Source: Candidatus Aenigmatarchaeota archaeon (GTDB taxonomy: Archaea; Aenigmatarchaeota; Aenigmatarchaeia; QMZP01; QMZT01). Taken from it: DNA of 64,000 nt. The position numbers and the translations under genes are program-made. The stretch covers positions 62,001 to 126,000 of the forward strand of contig JAFGCI010000001.1 of assembly GCA_016932735.1 (NCBI GenBank). The letters run 5' to 3'. Below the pieces are notes generated by a model. The model saw only the letters and a list, made by a program, of their open reading frames with translations, was not told the DNA's origin and searched no databases. This document shows positions 18,501-26,138 of this stretch, one piece after another; the stretch's first letter is position 1; every line of letters starts with the position of its first letter.

Positions 18501-19952
18501 ACTGGCACCGTTCCTAATAATCCCCGGAGCAGCCTTGAGTCCTTTGCCTATACCTTTTATTGTGCCGCCGACGCCTATCCATGCAAATCCTATATCAATG
18601 ATATTAGATACCCACTGGGCTCCTCCGGACCATGAGTCGGAAGCGTCCTTCGGGAATTGCTGCCAGTAAACAAGATAAAGTGGGTCGCCGAACCCCTTTA
18701 TCCATGCCTTCCAGTCGCTGACTTCCTGCGGAAGGTAGAAATTGCTCAGAGTGCACTCATAAACAGCGCTGTCGAACCCCGTGTTTATGAACTCGTCCCT
18801 GTTGTCATTCTCCCTGTATTTTATCTTGAAATCCTCTCCAAATGTGGGGTGCAGATAATGGACATCTATATGGTCGTCATCAATCCCGCCGAGTTTTTTG
18901 TTGAGTTTCGAAATTACGTCTTTTATATCTTTCGATTTCAAGTCCACAGCGCTTTTTTCAGAATCTGATAATTGCTGATAGAATATGGTATTCTCGATAT
19001 TTTTCTTGACTTCAAGCTGTCTGAGGTCCGAGTTCATATTAAGAGCGAGGCCCGTATCTGAGAGGACAGAATTTATCTCTGAAAGGTACTGCTCTTCATA
19101 ATAAATACCGTCAAGTGCGTTCTGAAGGACCTTCAGCCCCTCTTTGTATCTTTTGTCATGCGTCAATCCATTTACTTCTTTCAGTTTTTCCTTTATTATA
19201 TCGTTAAGCGGATCTGCTTTAATCAAGGCCGTGTCAAGCGTCTCTAAATTTGCATATATTTTTTTCTCTTCTTCCTTGTTATGACCATTTATAACCGTTC
19301 TAACCATATCTTTATTATCTGTCCACCACTCCCATTTCTCAGAAACCGCATCAAAAGTATACCAGACATTTTGCTTTTGATCCTTGCAGTTCAGATTATA
19401 AAATCTGCAGTCTTCTTCGTATTCAAATTCAGGATATCCACTGAGCGATAAGCAGTCCATTTCCTGTTCTTCTGTATACAAAATAGGACCCTCAGAGCTA
19501 GCCATCCCTGTTATCTTCATTAAATCAGAAGAGCCGGATGTTATCATGCCTACAAGGCTCAGAGGGGGTCCTGATGTCACTCCGCTGCTTGCAAAGAACA
19601 TACCTGTCATTTTTCCTGATGATGGCAGCCAGGAGTCCTCCTTGTAATTAAACACCCTTTTTTCGCATCCACCGACAAGCTCTCCTGTAGCTATTGACTC
19701 TATTATGCATGCAAGATATGTGGACGAATCCATAGAAACGATGTCCTGTTCTGTATATTTGATGTCCGCTAATCTGCATTTATCGGGATTTTTTTCACAG
19801 AAAAGGTTTGTGGCATTGGCAATAGTGCCAAACATATTGCCTAGCATGGTACCGACAACCAGTATGCATATAATCACTAATGCAGCACTCATCATTATCC
19901 ACATGTTTTCGGAGCCTTGTGCTTTCTTTCTCTGAGAAGAAACGATAATCAT
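15501..19952 (-). CDS. Giant membrane-anchored protein of unknown function (1483 aa)
   Basis: 1483 residues, no family recognised. The N terminus has basic residues (QRKKAQGSE) and one hydrophobic helix (about 17-40), like the pilin-type anchors of its divergent neighbours. Next comes a cysteine-containing region with coiled-coil segments (60-330). Hydrophobic glycine-rich stretches (about 447-490) follow, then a long Ala/Glu/Lys-rich helical region (about 500-660), a possible TM near 770, a cysteine-bearing beta-rich region (800-1400), and a C-terminal glycine-zipper-like membrane segment (about 1424-1466, GAVGAVVAGVFSWGTGAAGG). It shares a 79-base divergent promoter region with the 20032-24811 operon. 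TATTTATAATC about 27 bases upstream supports the start. Possibly a structural or pore component of the same apparatus. Confidence 0.8.
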   Translation of the reverse strand: MIIVSSQRKKAQGSENMWIMMSAALVIICILVVGTMLGNMFGTIANATNLFCEKNPDKCRLADIKYTEQDIVSMDSSTYLACIIESIATGELVGGCEKRVFNYKEDSWLPSSGKMTGMFFASSGVTSGPPLSLVGMITSGSSDLMKITGMASSEGPILYTEEQEMDCLSLSGYPEFEYEEDCRFYNLNCKDQKQNVWYTFDAVSEKWEWWTDNKDMVRTVINGHNKEEEKKIYANLETLDTALIKADPLNDIIKEKLKEVNGLTHDKRYKEGLKVLQNALDGIYYEEQYLSEINSVLSDTGLALNMNSDLRQLEVKKNIENTIFYQQLSDSEKSAVDLKSKDIKDVISKLNKKLGGIDDDHIDVHYLHPTFGEDFKIKYRENDNRDEFINTGFDSAVYECTLSNFYLPQEVSDWKAWIKGFGDPLYLVYWQQFPKDASDSWSGGAQWVSNIIDIGFAWIGVGGTIKGIGKGLKAAPGIIRNGASLLTEKLITRPIKSKLFVGYLSKELTEKAMKEIGEDVIFERGLKIALLEFAETGAETAQKKLAKELAEAGTRESLEEGVKLLGREMGSSAANKLVKEAEERAAKELGEAFLQRGYAEVLDEAVEKVTKEYIGTMTDAQVKRLGRKFARSHGIWFLPATVNERQLGEMAVREMASKSTLSAIEKQGLGTVVDVTFMPLFGKNGMTTRQIYKTVLRSPDGSLVTKHVVNSFDSAGKLIGTKTIGGEVAEEAAKLSGTTLNRIANAFIDGHKEALRLWSDRLRRWGAVTLTAYAIGVMDARTQRNTPESNKLVVSIPVVGTLQENSVITKAPTQLFVKTKDFIGSSLKPFYLASPCYANLEIKLAPVKCGYFGTTFGGLRELASSVDNCEKPDEEDTISAEEDCYRAIINGDILDRDIISNKIVELTGIESGGKRIDVQLDGAPEPISIDVVEKSKGNDIRYDEYIEERVEALRIFQFGISNWDLVKDDTSLEMFNTDIAYIRDPISGIRFVFDFSNLAGASNCGSSAMDFLKMSIEPTTRCDVQEMTGLVMPPEMMDADMNAENAYYNLSFGGKDALIDLSLKNSVLGDYTVKVGGEGKCAAYNPPEGEYKNGLLACNSVAYKLGEIPNVPLDEESIYNFMENGDEKTYCCNGVNTKQWQEMSESEKRDLAKESVENIKLCIGLESAYFEFNSKYNSDSYHIRHKNLNCRIEMKNIVPQGDILKDVECNEEGKMVWFEYQGTTYIQDPATPDGEERLSHITDKQNENFYDDILGNDKTKMITSGTFDTEAMDRYCYLYTYYKKNDNIFFSRSVGLTPYDGIGSEDNDEPEFVETETSELKLWAKEDSRYDISFIDTSKDGVVDTITVSEYDTTWDKIKWAVGIKEDPKIILMDTDTENDGIMNLLKIKDCKIRGQIVYVDKIDTNSQYNFCIDEKDRVSTIMRWAPEICGAVGAVVAGVFSWGTGAAGGYKVGEVVGAVALTGYILVYEQRHGRSDFWPGKV

Positions 19953-19973
19953 AATAATTAATTGTCTCAGGCG

Positions 19974-20008
19974 ATTATAAATATCTAAAAGGGCTAACTA
20001 TATAATAA
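19974..20008. promoter_or_regulatory. Divergent promoter between the giant protein gene and the anchored-protein operon
   Basis: On the minus strand a TATA-like TATTTATAATC lies around 19974-19984, about 27 bases before the ATG at 19952. On the plus strand CTATATAATAAG lies around 19998-20009, about 28 bases before the ATG at 20032. Both spacings fit leaderless archaeal transcripts. The shared 79-base region suggests joint control. Confidence 0.65.
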
Positions 20009-20031
20009 GTCATCTGCAACAATAGTTTAAT

Positions 20032-20163
20032 ATGGCTGTGATGGAGTCGGATGCGGGCAATACCACGGGATATGTTATCTGGATACTTGTCGGCGGCGTT
20101 ATAACGGCTTTGCTGGTGGGAATATTTGTTTTCAGCTATATGAAAGAGGTCGGACTCATATAG
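20032..20163 (+). CDS. 43-aa single-TM small protein
   Basis: A short gene with sequence MAVMESDAGNTTGYVIWILV at the start, then a hydrophobic helix (about residues 13-35) and a short KEVGLI tail. A good TATA box at leaderless spacing, and position as first gene of a tight series (12 bases to the next), support it as real. The length resembles minor pilins or small membrane scaffolds, but no prepilin peptidase site is clear. Function unknown; role in the surface apparatus inferred from context only. Confidence 0.65.
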   Translation: MAVMESDAGNTTGYVIWILVGGVITALLVGIFVFSYMKEVGLI

Positions 20164-20175
20164 AGGCGGATTCAA

Positions 20176-20319
20176 ATGCTAAAAAGCGATATTCATAATA
20201 AAAAGGGAATGGTCCCCATATGGATAGTCGGAACAATAATATTCTCGATAATGGTAATTGCGGCTGCAATTTTATTATGGCCCAAACTTTTTGAGCTTTT
20301 GATGGGGCTGCGCGGTTAG
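20176..20319 (+). CDS. 47-aa pilin-like single-TM small protein
   Basis: The N terminus MLKSDIHNKKG is followed at once by a hydrophobic helix (MVPIWIVGTIIFSIMVIAAA). The arrangement of basic residues, Gly, then a long hydrophobic stretch resembles class III (type IV pilin-like) signal segments; similar KKG and RKG starts occur in the M23 protein and the protein at 24077. The body after the helix is only about 15 residues. Follows the 43-aa gene by 12 bases. Whether it is cleaved by a prepilin peptidase is unknown. Confidence 0.65.
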   Translation: MLKSDIHNKKGMVPIWIVGTIIFSIMVIAAAILLWPKLFELLMGLRG

Positions 20320-20369
20320 AATTAATCTATTTAAAATTCTTTTTAAGTTTCCTTAATTAATATTTTTAA

Positions 20370-21014
20370 ATGCGAGGCATCTTAGGACCGCTTCAGGAGA
20401 CGATATTTTTAGGTTTCAAGATAATAGCTTTCCTGCTGCTTATCGTGATAGTTTTTAATCTGATTACAGAATACACCGATAGCGTATGTGTGGAATCCAC
20501 TACTCAAAGCATTAACGACTTGATAGATGAAATAAAGGGGGATTCAGGCAGTGGATTTGCGACAATATCAGTCAATAAACAATGTATAGATGCTGTTGTT
20601 ATAGCAGACAAACAGCCTAATATAGGAGCCTGGACAGAAGTGAAATGTTACAGCGACCAGAAAAATGAAGGCGGCACACTCTTCATAACATATTACAAAG
20701 ATGCCGGCTTCAGCGAATATATATCGAGTGTAAAACGCGCCGACATAACTGAAATAGTTTCTCATATCAAAAGAAGCGTTAAAAACAAATGCCAATATGC
20801 ACCGCTGATTCTAACTTATGCGTCATTTGATGCCGTCAAGGCGGGCGATGCAAAGCTGGAAATAAGGGGATCAGGCTCGAAAACTTACAGCGGTGTATAT
20901 CTCCCTTCTGACAAAAATGAAGAAATAACAAAATACTGCATCCACTATACTATAAAGGAAGAGCAAGAAAGGAACGTCTTCCAGATAGACAGTATAACGA
21001 GTGGTGAATGTTAG
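20370..21014 (+). CDS. Unknown membrane-anchored exported protein
   Basis: 214 residues: an N-terminal hydrophobic helix (about 15-32, FKIIAFLLLIVIVFNLI) and a soluble outside domain with five cysteines (including SVCVEST, NKQCIDA, VKCYSD) that could form disulfides. No known family. A TATA-like TTAATTAATATTTTTAAATG lies directly before the start, so the start may have its own promoter. Part of the operon-like series; 11 bases separate it from the SLT-like gene. Confidence 0.7.
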   Translation: MRGILGPLQETIFLGFKIIAFLLLIVIVFNLITEYTDSVCVESTTQSINDLIDEIKGDSGSGFATISVNKQCIDAVVIADKQPNIGAWTEVKCYSDQKNEGGTLFITYYKDAGFSEYISSVKRADITEIVSHIKRSVKNKCQYAPLILTYASFDAVKAGDAKLEIRGSGSKTYSGVYLPSDKNEEITKYCIHYTIKEEQERNVFQIDSITSGEC

Positions 21015-21025
21015 AAGTTGATTGA

Positions 21026-22081
21026 ATGGATATAGCATTAAGGAAAACAATAATAATGGCAATCACGATTATTGTCTGCTTGTTCAGTATAACGCTTGTA
21101 GCCATGGATAAGATATCGGAACTTGCTCAGGATACTCCTGTATCAACATTCGATGTAGGCACTCTGCTATCGAAATCATTTACCGAACTCAACAATATTG
21201 ACAAAGCGCAGAGGTTCATAAATTTCGGATTTCTTTTCAAAATAGAGATTGAACCAAAAAAATCCGGCTTGGAAAAAATGAAGCAGTATGAAATAAAAGT
21301 TGTCGCTGTTGACAATGAGAGTGAAAAGGAATATGGAGAGGAATTCGAACAGGAGATAATTTCCAATATCATAGGTTGTGACGGAAAGAAATGCACGTTT
21401 TTGTGTTCGGGTGTCGGAATAAAAAAAGACGAAAAAGGAATATGTATACAATGCTATGACAAAAGAAAAGATGATATCACGGGCAGTTGCAACGAAAAGG
21501 ATTTCAGGTTCCATCCCTGCCCTTACGCAGACAGGCAGGAAGAACTGAACGAAATCAAGAATTATATGGAAGAATATTCCGATTCAGATGTCTCTGGCCT
21601 TTCAGACGAAGAATTGCTCGCAATGTTGAAATCCATTGGCCTCAAAGAGACTTCTTTAAGGCACTGTAAAGATGGTATAGTTATACTCGGTCTTACAGGA
21701 GACATAGGTCTTATGCAAATAAACCCGAACGCGCACAAAGACGGGAACTGGTTTATACTTGAAGAAAACATAAGAAAAGCTAGGGACATACTTGTCGGAA
21801 ATTTAAAATTCTTTAATGGATATAAAGAGCAGAAGAGGCTCGCATTTGCCTATTACAACTGCGGAAATACGGTAAAGAAAGCCATACCTGAGTATGAATC
21901 GATTCATGGATCTGGAAGCGCCAAAAATATGGAATGGAAGGATTTTGAAGACATACTGGCCAAATATTGCCGTCAGGGGGATACAAGTTCAACGACTGTG
22001 GATCATGTAAATTTGATTGTGGACAACTATATGCAGAAATTTATTAACAATCCGGGTTGTTACGATTTCGTGTGTGTGTGA
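21026..22081 (+). CDS. Membrane-anchored lysozyme/lytic-transglycosylase-like protein
   Basis: 351 residues. An N-terminal TM helix (about 8-25) anchors a domain with cysteines (CDGKKCTFLC), followed from about 180 by a region like the SLT/goose-lysozyme fold. That region has IGLKETSLRHC (candidate catalytic Glu), LTGDIGLMQINPNAH (the GLMQI motif near 230) and LAFAYYNCGN (the A-YN-G motif near 282). Such enzymes cut the glycan strands of murein. Finding one in an archaeon is unusual because archaea lack true murein. Its neighbour two genes on carries an M23 peptidase. Fold call is by motif only. Confidence 0.72.
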   Translation: MDIALRKTIIMAITIIVCLFSITLVAMDKISELAQDTPVSTFDVGTLLSKSFTELNNIDKAQRFINFGFLFKIEIEPKKSGLEKMKQYEIKVVAVDNESEKEYGEEFEQEIISNIIGCDGKKCTFLCSGVGIKKDEKGICIQCYDKRKDDITGSCNEKDFRFHPCPYADRQEELNEIKNYMEEYSDSDVSGLSDEELLAMLKSIGLKETSLRHCKDGIVILGLTGDIGLMQINPNAHKDGNWFILEENIRKARDILVGNLKFFNGYKEQKRLAFAYYNCGNTVKKAIPEYESIHGSGSAKNMEWKDFEDILAKYCRQGDTSSTTVDHVNLIVDNYMQKFINNPGCYDFVCV

Positions 22082-22089
22082 GTGATTTT

Positions 22090-22869
22090 ATGGAGATACT
22101 AGACTTGTTTGCTCTCATTCTTCTGATAACAGTTGTAGCTGCGGTTGTTACCGCTTCTCAGATAGATTACGTATCAATAAAAACCATTCAGACGTCCTCT
22201 ACACAGAAAATGCTTATTGTTGATTACAGTAAGACCGTGGAATCCTGTCTTCTTCAACTCTGTGACGGCAAGTTCATAGATGCAGAAAAACTGGACGAAA
22301 TACGTGACGAAAGCGACGATATAGATGAAATATGTGATATGGATTTATTGAAAGGCATGTATGTAAGGTTGGAAGCGGTCAATTCGGACAGAATATGGGA
22401 ATTTGGAAAGAGTAAAGGAGATAAAAAGAAGGGCAGCCACATGTCATGGATAAACATAGGATTCAAAGAAATTGAAAAAATACAGAAAGAAGGGGACTTT
22501 CAGATTGAAAGCGGGGACTATGAAATAACGATACGGAAAATCGACAACGGATTGCTCGAGAAGGACTCTATACTGCTTTCTTTTAAAAAATTGTCCACAA
22601 ACGAGGCTTTACAGGAGTTCAATGTTCAGGAGAAGGAACAGATAAACGGGCTTTATGAGGAGGCATTGAAAAACGACGAAGATTTCAAAAAATCATTCAT
22701 TTTACGCGTGCCGGAAGGGGAAATATACAACACGGATAATTTTTTAGTTGAAGGGTATACATTCAGAAAATTCGGAGATTCGTACACTGTGGGCAGAGGA
22801 AGGCCTTTATGGTTTGATGTAGAAGGTGACAGTTTGACAGATGTGGGGACGTTATATGTCGAGATATAA
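22090..22869 (+). CDS. Unknown membrane-anchored exported protein
   Basis: 259 residues from ATG 22090, which lies 8 bases after the stop of the SLT-like gene; a longer in-frame start at 22057 would overlap that gene. One N-terminal hydrophobic helix (about 5-25, LFALILLITVVAAVVTA) precedes a charged soluble domain with three cysteines near residues 50-80. No family recognised. The 3' end overlaps the M23 gene by 14 bases, implying translational coupling. Confidence 0.72.
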   Translation: MEILDLFALILLITVVAAVVTASQIDYVSIKTIQTSSTQKMLIVDYSKTVESCLLQLCDGKFIDAEKLDEIRDESDDIDEICDMDLLKGMYVRLEAVNSDRIWEFGKSKGDKKKGSHMSWINIGFKEIEKIQKEGDFQIESGDYEITIRKIDNGLLEKDSILLSFKKLSTNEALQEFNVQEKEQINGLYEEALKNDEDFKKSFILRVPEGEIYNTDNFLVEGYTFRKFGDSYTVGRGRPLWFDVEGDSLTDVGTLYVEI

Positions 22870-24067
22870 GAAGGGAGCTGTGCCAGTAATACTACTTATA
22901 ATAATTTTATTGGCTGCAATGATTATTGGGAGCCTTTTTTTACGCTCATTTGCCAGTTCCAACACTCTGGGCAGGAGTTTATTGAGAGACCAGAAAGTAA
23001 TCAGGTATTATTATGATACAGAAAATATGGGCACCATGGTCCTCTCATTTCTTAACACAAAGCAAGGCGAAATGGACTATGCGGTGCTTCTGGGTGCAAT
23101 GGGAGCAAGCAACTTCCCTCTTCAGAAGAAAAATGATATAGAGAAAACTTTGGAGCAGATGGCGACTGCAATGAACAAGGAAAAATGTTATATTGTTATC
23201 AGAGGCGCGGAAAATACAGAGACATTAGGAAAGAGCTCTTCGGTTCAGTCCTCACCGAACGCCGGATTTTCTGAAAGAAAGGAGATAGAGGCAACAATAA
23301 ACAACCTTCCAGTTAAAGGCGATACATGTATAACATCCCCTTTCGGCTGGAGATTCTGGTGGACGACACATGATTATTCCAACGAGGATGGAAAAAGATG
23401 GCAGTTCCATATGGGAATTGATTTGGGAAGCAAAGACCAGGAAGTGGTTTCTGTTGATGAAGGGATAATAGATTATATAGAAAGTTCATGTGATGAGAAC
23501 GTTCCCCATACATGCCTTCAGGCCGGTCAGGAGGATGTGAAGGGATGCGCCTGCAATAGCGGATACGGTAATACGGTTGTAATTGCCCATGGAGAGAAAT
23601 CAGAAAAATCGGTATACAATAAAATAAAGAACAAGGAAGAGAAAGTGACCGCATATGATTTTTACACAATATACTCCCATATGAATGAAGTAAAAGTAAC
23701 CAAAGGACAGTCTGTCTCGGCCGGAGATGTTTTGGGAACAGTCGGCAATTCTGGAAAATCTACAAATTATCATTTACATTTTGCTGTCAGCAAAGCTCCA
23801 TACGAACCTGAATACAGAAGCAGCCCATTAAACTATTACAACCCCTGTCCATTATTCTCCGAAAATTCCGGATTGAAAGAAATCATTTCCAAGAATAGCG
23901 GAAACTGCAAATCCTGCGAAGCCGACTGTATGGAGAATGTTCTGGACCCGGAGGCAGATAAAGACGAGATTGAGTTATGTGCTTTGAGTGGGGGAATAAA
24001 AGAAGCTACATACATACCACTTGTGGATGAATATAAGACAGGTACAGTTGAAATAGCCTGTTATTAA
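22856..24067 (+). CDS. Pilin-like anchored M23 family metallopeptidase
   Basis: 403 residues from ATG 22856 (overlapping the previous gene). The N terminus SRYKKGAVPVILLII is a class III-like anchor: basic residues, Gly, then hydrophobic helix. The central domain (about 150-330) is an LytM/M23 peptidase. It has QFHMGIDLGSK (zinc His and Asp), YSHM near residue 280, GDVLGTVGNSGKS and the HxH ligand in YHLHFAV, so all zinc ligands are present. M23 enzymes cut peptide cross-links of murein. The C-terminal 70 residues have a cysteine cluster (CKSCEADC). Functionally linked to the SLT-like protein by operon position. Confidence 0.85.
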   Translation: MSRYKKGAVPVILLIIILLAAMIIGSLFLRSFASSNTLGRSLLRDQKVIRYYYDTENMGTMVLSFLNTKQGEMDYAVLLGAMGASNFPLQKKNDIEKTLEQMATAMNKEKCYIVIRGAENTETLGKSSSVQSSPNAGFSERKEIEATINNLPVKGDTCITSPFGWRFWWTTHDYSNEDGKRWQFHMGIDLGSKDQEVVSVDEGIIDYIESSCDENVPHTCLQAGQEDVKGCACNSGYGNTVVIAHGEKSEKSVYNKIKNKEEKVTAYDFYTIYSHMNEVKVTKGQSVSAGDVLGTVGNSGKSTNYHLHFAVSKAPYEPEYRSSPLNYYNPCPLFSENSGLKEIISKNSGNCKSCEADCMENVLDPEADKDEIELCALSGGIKEATYIPLVDEYKTGTVEIACY

Positions 24068-24076
24068 GTGAAAATA

Positions 24077-24811
24077 ATGTCAAGACAAAGAAAGGGAATG
24101 GGAAACATGGTAATTGCTTTCGCGTTAATAGTCATATTGATATTTGTCTGGACCCCTACAGGAAAACTGAAAGGCGAAACTTCCAATGATTACATTACAA
24201 TAGTCAGAGAAGACGATACTAATACAGTCCAGAACTCCCTGGACCTCGCCAAAAAGTTTTTAGAAACGTCTCTAAACTATGCTGTCTATCAGGCAATAGA
24301 AGATACATCTATCATGGAAGATGAACAAACACTATCTCAGCTTATCCTAAATAATCTAAATATATACACAGAGTCCGGGAAAAAAACAATAGCCTCTATG
24401 GGAAAGGAAATAAATCTGCTAGAATTTAAAAAAATAATTTTAGAACCTCGTGGGAATTACATGCAAATAAAGGCCGAAGCCGAGAAAGAACTGTCCTATG
24501 AAACCAAACTGAATGAAAACGATATTTTATATCAGGAAAAAAACGCCGATTTAGATATAATCCTTCCTTTTAGTATTTTTGAAATGAAAAACGAAGCCCA
24601 GAGCATTTTCGATTCGGTCAAATCAAATTCATGCGGAGGTAGAAAATATGACAGCGAATGCGGAAGATATTATTGCAAAGCATCATCCGTTATGGAAGAT
24701 ACCTGCAAAACCACAATAAAAGTCGAATATAGAGAAACGACTTATCCCGTTTTAGAAAACGACAAAGCAGTGTTCAAGAATCTTGGCCTTACATTCACCT
24801 TTAAAGAATGA
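24077..24811 (+). CDS. Unknown pilin-like anchored protein
   Basis: 244 residues from ATG 24077 (a GTG 9 bases earlier is less likely). It begins MSRQRKGMGNMVIAFALIVI, the same basic-Gly-hydrophobic anchor as the M23 protein and the 47-aa protein. The outside part is alpha-helical with Glu/Lys-rich segments, then a small cysteine cluster (CGGRKYDSECGRYYC). Last gene of the series; it ends one base before the stop of the convergent aIF6 gene. No family recognised. Confidence 0.7.
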   Translation: MSRQRKGMGNMVIAFALIVILIFVWTPTGKLKGETSNDYITIVREDDTNTVQNSLDLAKKFLETSLNYAVYQAIEDTSIMEDEQTLSQLILNNLNIYTESGKKTIASMGKEINLLEFKKIILEPRGNYMQIKAEAEKELSYETKLNENDILYQEKNADLDIILPFSIFEMKNEAQSIFDSVKSNSCGGRKYDSECGRYYCKASSVMEDTCKTTIKVEYRETTYPVLENDKAVFKNLGLTFTFKE

Positions 24812-24812
24812 T

Positions 24813-25481
24813 TCATACAAAACCAAAAGCCTCTGCAGCATTCCCCATCTCAGGACCGCTCGTATCCTTCCCGGCAATGAAGCCATTTGAATTGGCTACA
24901 AGTCCGGACCTTACCCACCCGGAGCCGAAATTAACAGTTCCCGTATCAACAGGAACTTTCAGGACATCTTCAAGTCTTTTCTTTTCAGCATCCCTGATAT
25001 TTTTGTGTACCAGACATCCCTTGTTAGTGCATACTCCAAGCGAGCCTACAAGGTTTATTTCATCTATCGTTCCGGTTTTGACTGTAACCTTCAGAAAGTC
25101 GCTTATCTTTTTCGAGAATTTTTCCAGTTCATCCGATATTATGCATCCGCTGTCATTGCAAAGTATAAGATTGCCCAGTGCCGTGTATCTGGTACTTAGG
25201 ACAAGGACGTTGGTTTTTCTTTTAAGTAATTCAATCTCTTCTTCATCCAGTTTATCTGAAACAATAACTCCTCTGGAATTTCCGGCAACGAAAATTCCCG
25301 CAAGCTCTGTTCCCAGAAAAGTTGTCTCAATAACATCGACTTTAAGAACTGCTTTCAGGATTTCGGTATGTTTTGCCGAGGCACCCCTTCCGATTATACA
25401 TAAAGAATCGGATGCGAAAGAAAAAAGACCTATGAAGGAATTGCCCTGAAAATCAAGCCTTTCAATCCTTTTTGGCGTCAT
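24813..25481 (-). CDS. eif6: Translation initiation factor 6 (aIF6)
   Basis: 222 residues of the pentein fold: RLDFQGNSFIGLFSFASDS, LVSTRYTALGNLILCNDSG-type repeats, VGSLGVCTNKGCLVH and the C-terminal VNFGSGWVRSGLVANSNG. aIF6 binds the large ribosomal subunit and prevents premature joining. The start overlaps the end of L31e by 20 bases, an arrangement (L31e-aIF6) frequent in archaea. The extra residues MTPKRIE before the conserved start could be avoided by a weaker start codon. Confidence 0.95.
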   Translation of the reverse strand: MTPKRIERLDFQGNSFIGLFSFASDSLCIIGRGASAKHTEILKAVLKVDVIETTFLGTELAGIFVAGNSRGVIVSDKLDEEEIELLKRKTNVLVLSTRYTALGNLILCNDSGCIISDELEKFSKKISDFLKVTVKTGTIDEINLVGSLGVCTNKGCLVHKNIRDAEKKRLEDVLKVPVDTGTVNFGSGWVRSGLVANSNGFIAGKDTSGPEMGNAAEAFGFV

Positions 25482-25947
25482 CTTTTACCTTCTCGGATTT
25501 TTTGTCAACCTGAACCTGCTCTTCAAAATTCTCTTCTGCAGACTTCTTCGGAGACTCTTTCTTTTCTTCGGCGGCTTTTTGAGGAGCAGCCGTTTTTGAT
25601 GCAAGCATCTCCTGAAGTTTTGATTTGGTGTCCTGCTTCTTTATTTTTCTTATCTTCTTTTTCTTTGCTTCTTTTTCATCAGGCAACATGATTTTCGCGG
25701 TCTCGTCGTCTATCATTACCTTTACTTTTATTTTATGCGCCGGATTTTTGACTCCTTTTTTCAGTACATAGTGATTAACGCCCTGGGAAACCTTTACTTC
25801 TGAAACATCACCCAGATTCTTCTCAAAATAAGCCCTAAGGTACCTCATTGCAGCCCGGCCTCTCTTGGGTCCGGACACGTCTCTGAAGCCGTTCCTGAGA
25901 TTGACGATATACATTCTCTCCTTATCAGAAACGTCTGTCTTTGCCAT
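25462..25947 (-). CDS. rpl31e: 50S ribosomal protein L31e with long charged C-terminal tail
   Basis: 161 residues. The first 90 match L31e (RMYIVNLRNGFRDVSGPKRGRAAMRYLRAYFEKN; VKVSQGVNHYVLKKG). A lysine/glutamate-rich extension of about 65 residues follows, ending KSEKVKDDAKKD, well beyond the usual archaeal length. It lies between L39e and aIF6 in a typical archaeal ribosomal cluster. The tail is low-complexity and may bind rRNA or be disordered. Confidence 0.92.
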   Translation of the reverse strand: MAKTDVSDKERMYIVNLRNGFRDVSGPKRGRAAMRYLRAYFEKNLGDVSEVKVSQGVNHYVLKKGVKNPAHKIKVKVMIDDETAKIMLPDEKEAKKKKIRKIKKQDTKSKLQEMLASKTAAPQKAAEEKKESPKKSAEENFEEQVQVDKKSEKVKDDAKKD

Positions 25948-25960
25948 ATTTTCACCGGCT

Positions 25961-26131
25961 TCATACCTTCAGATTCTTTCCCTTTCTCCATTTGGGAACG
26001 ATTATCCTTATTCTTCTCGACCTTGCCTTCTTGAGGCTGAACTTCTTGATATCAGCCCATCTGGGAGCCGGTCTGATTTTTGCTATTGCACCAAGGCGGA
26101 GCTTCTTTCCACCTGTCTTGTTTTTAGACAT
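25961..26131 (-). CDS. rpl39e: 50S ribosomal protein L39e
   Basis: A 56-residue, very basic protein beginning MSKNKTGGKKLRLGAIAKIR and ending PKWRKGKNLKV, matching the L39e pattern (KKLRLAKA..., W, RRxxWRRxxLKV). It is located directly upstream of L31e in the same direction. L39e sits in the peptide exit tunnel of the large subunit. Slightly longer than the common 51 residues. Confidence 0.88.
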   Translation of the reverse strand: MSKNKTGGKKLRLGAIAKIRPAPRWADIKKFSLKKARSRRIRIIVPKWRKGKNLKV

Positions 26132-26138
26132 ATAATCA

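Noticed and set aside
15501-24811. Conjugative type IV secretion system
   Set aside because: An SLT-like and anchored proteins fit loosely, but no VirB4/VirD4-type ATPase, relaxase or multi-TM channel gene is present.
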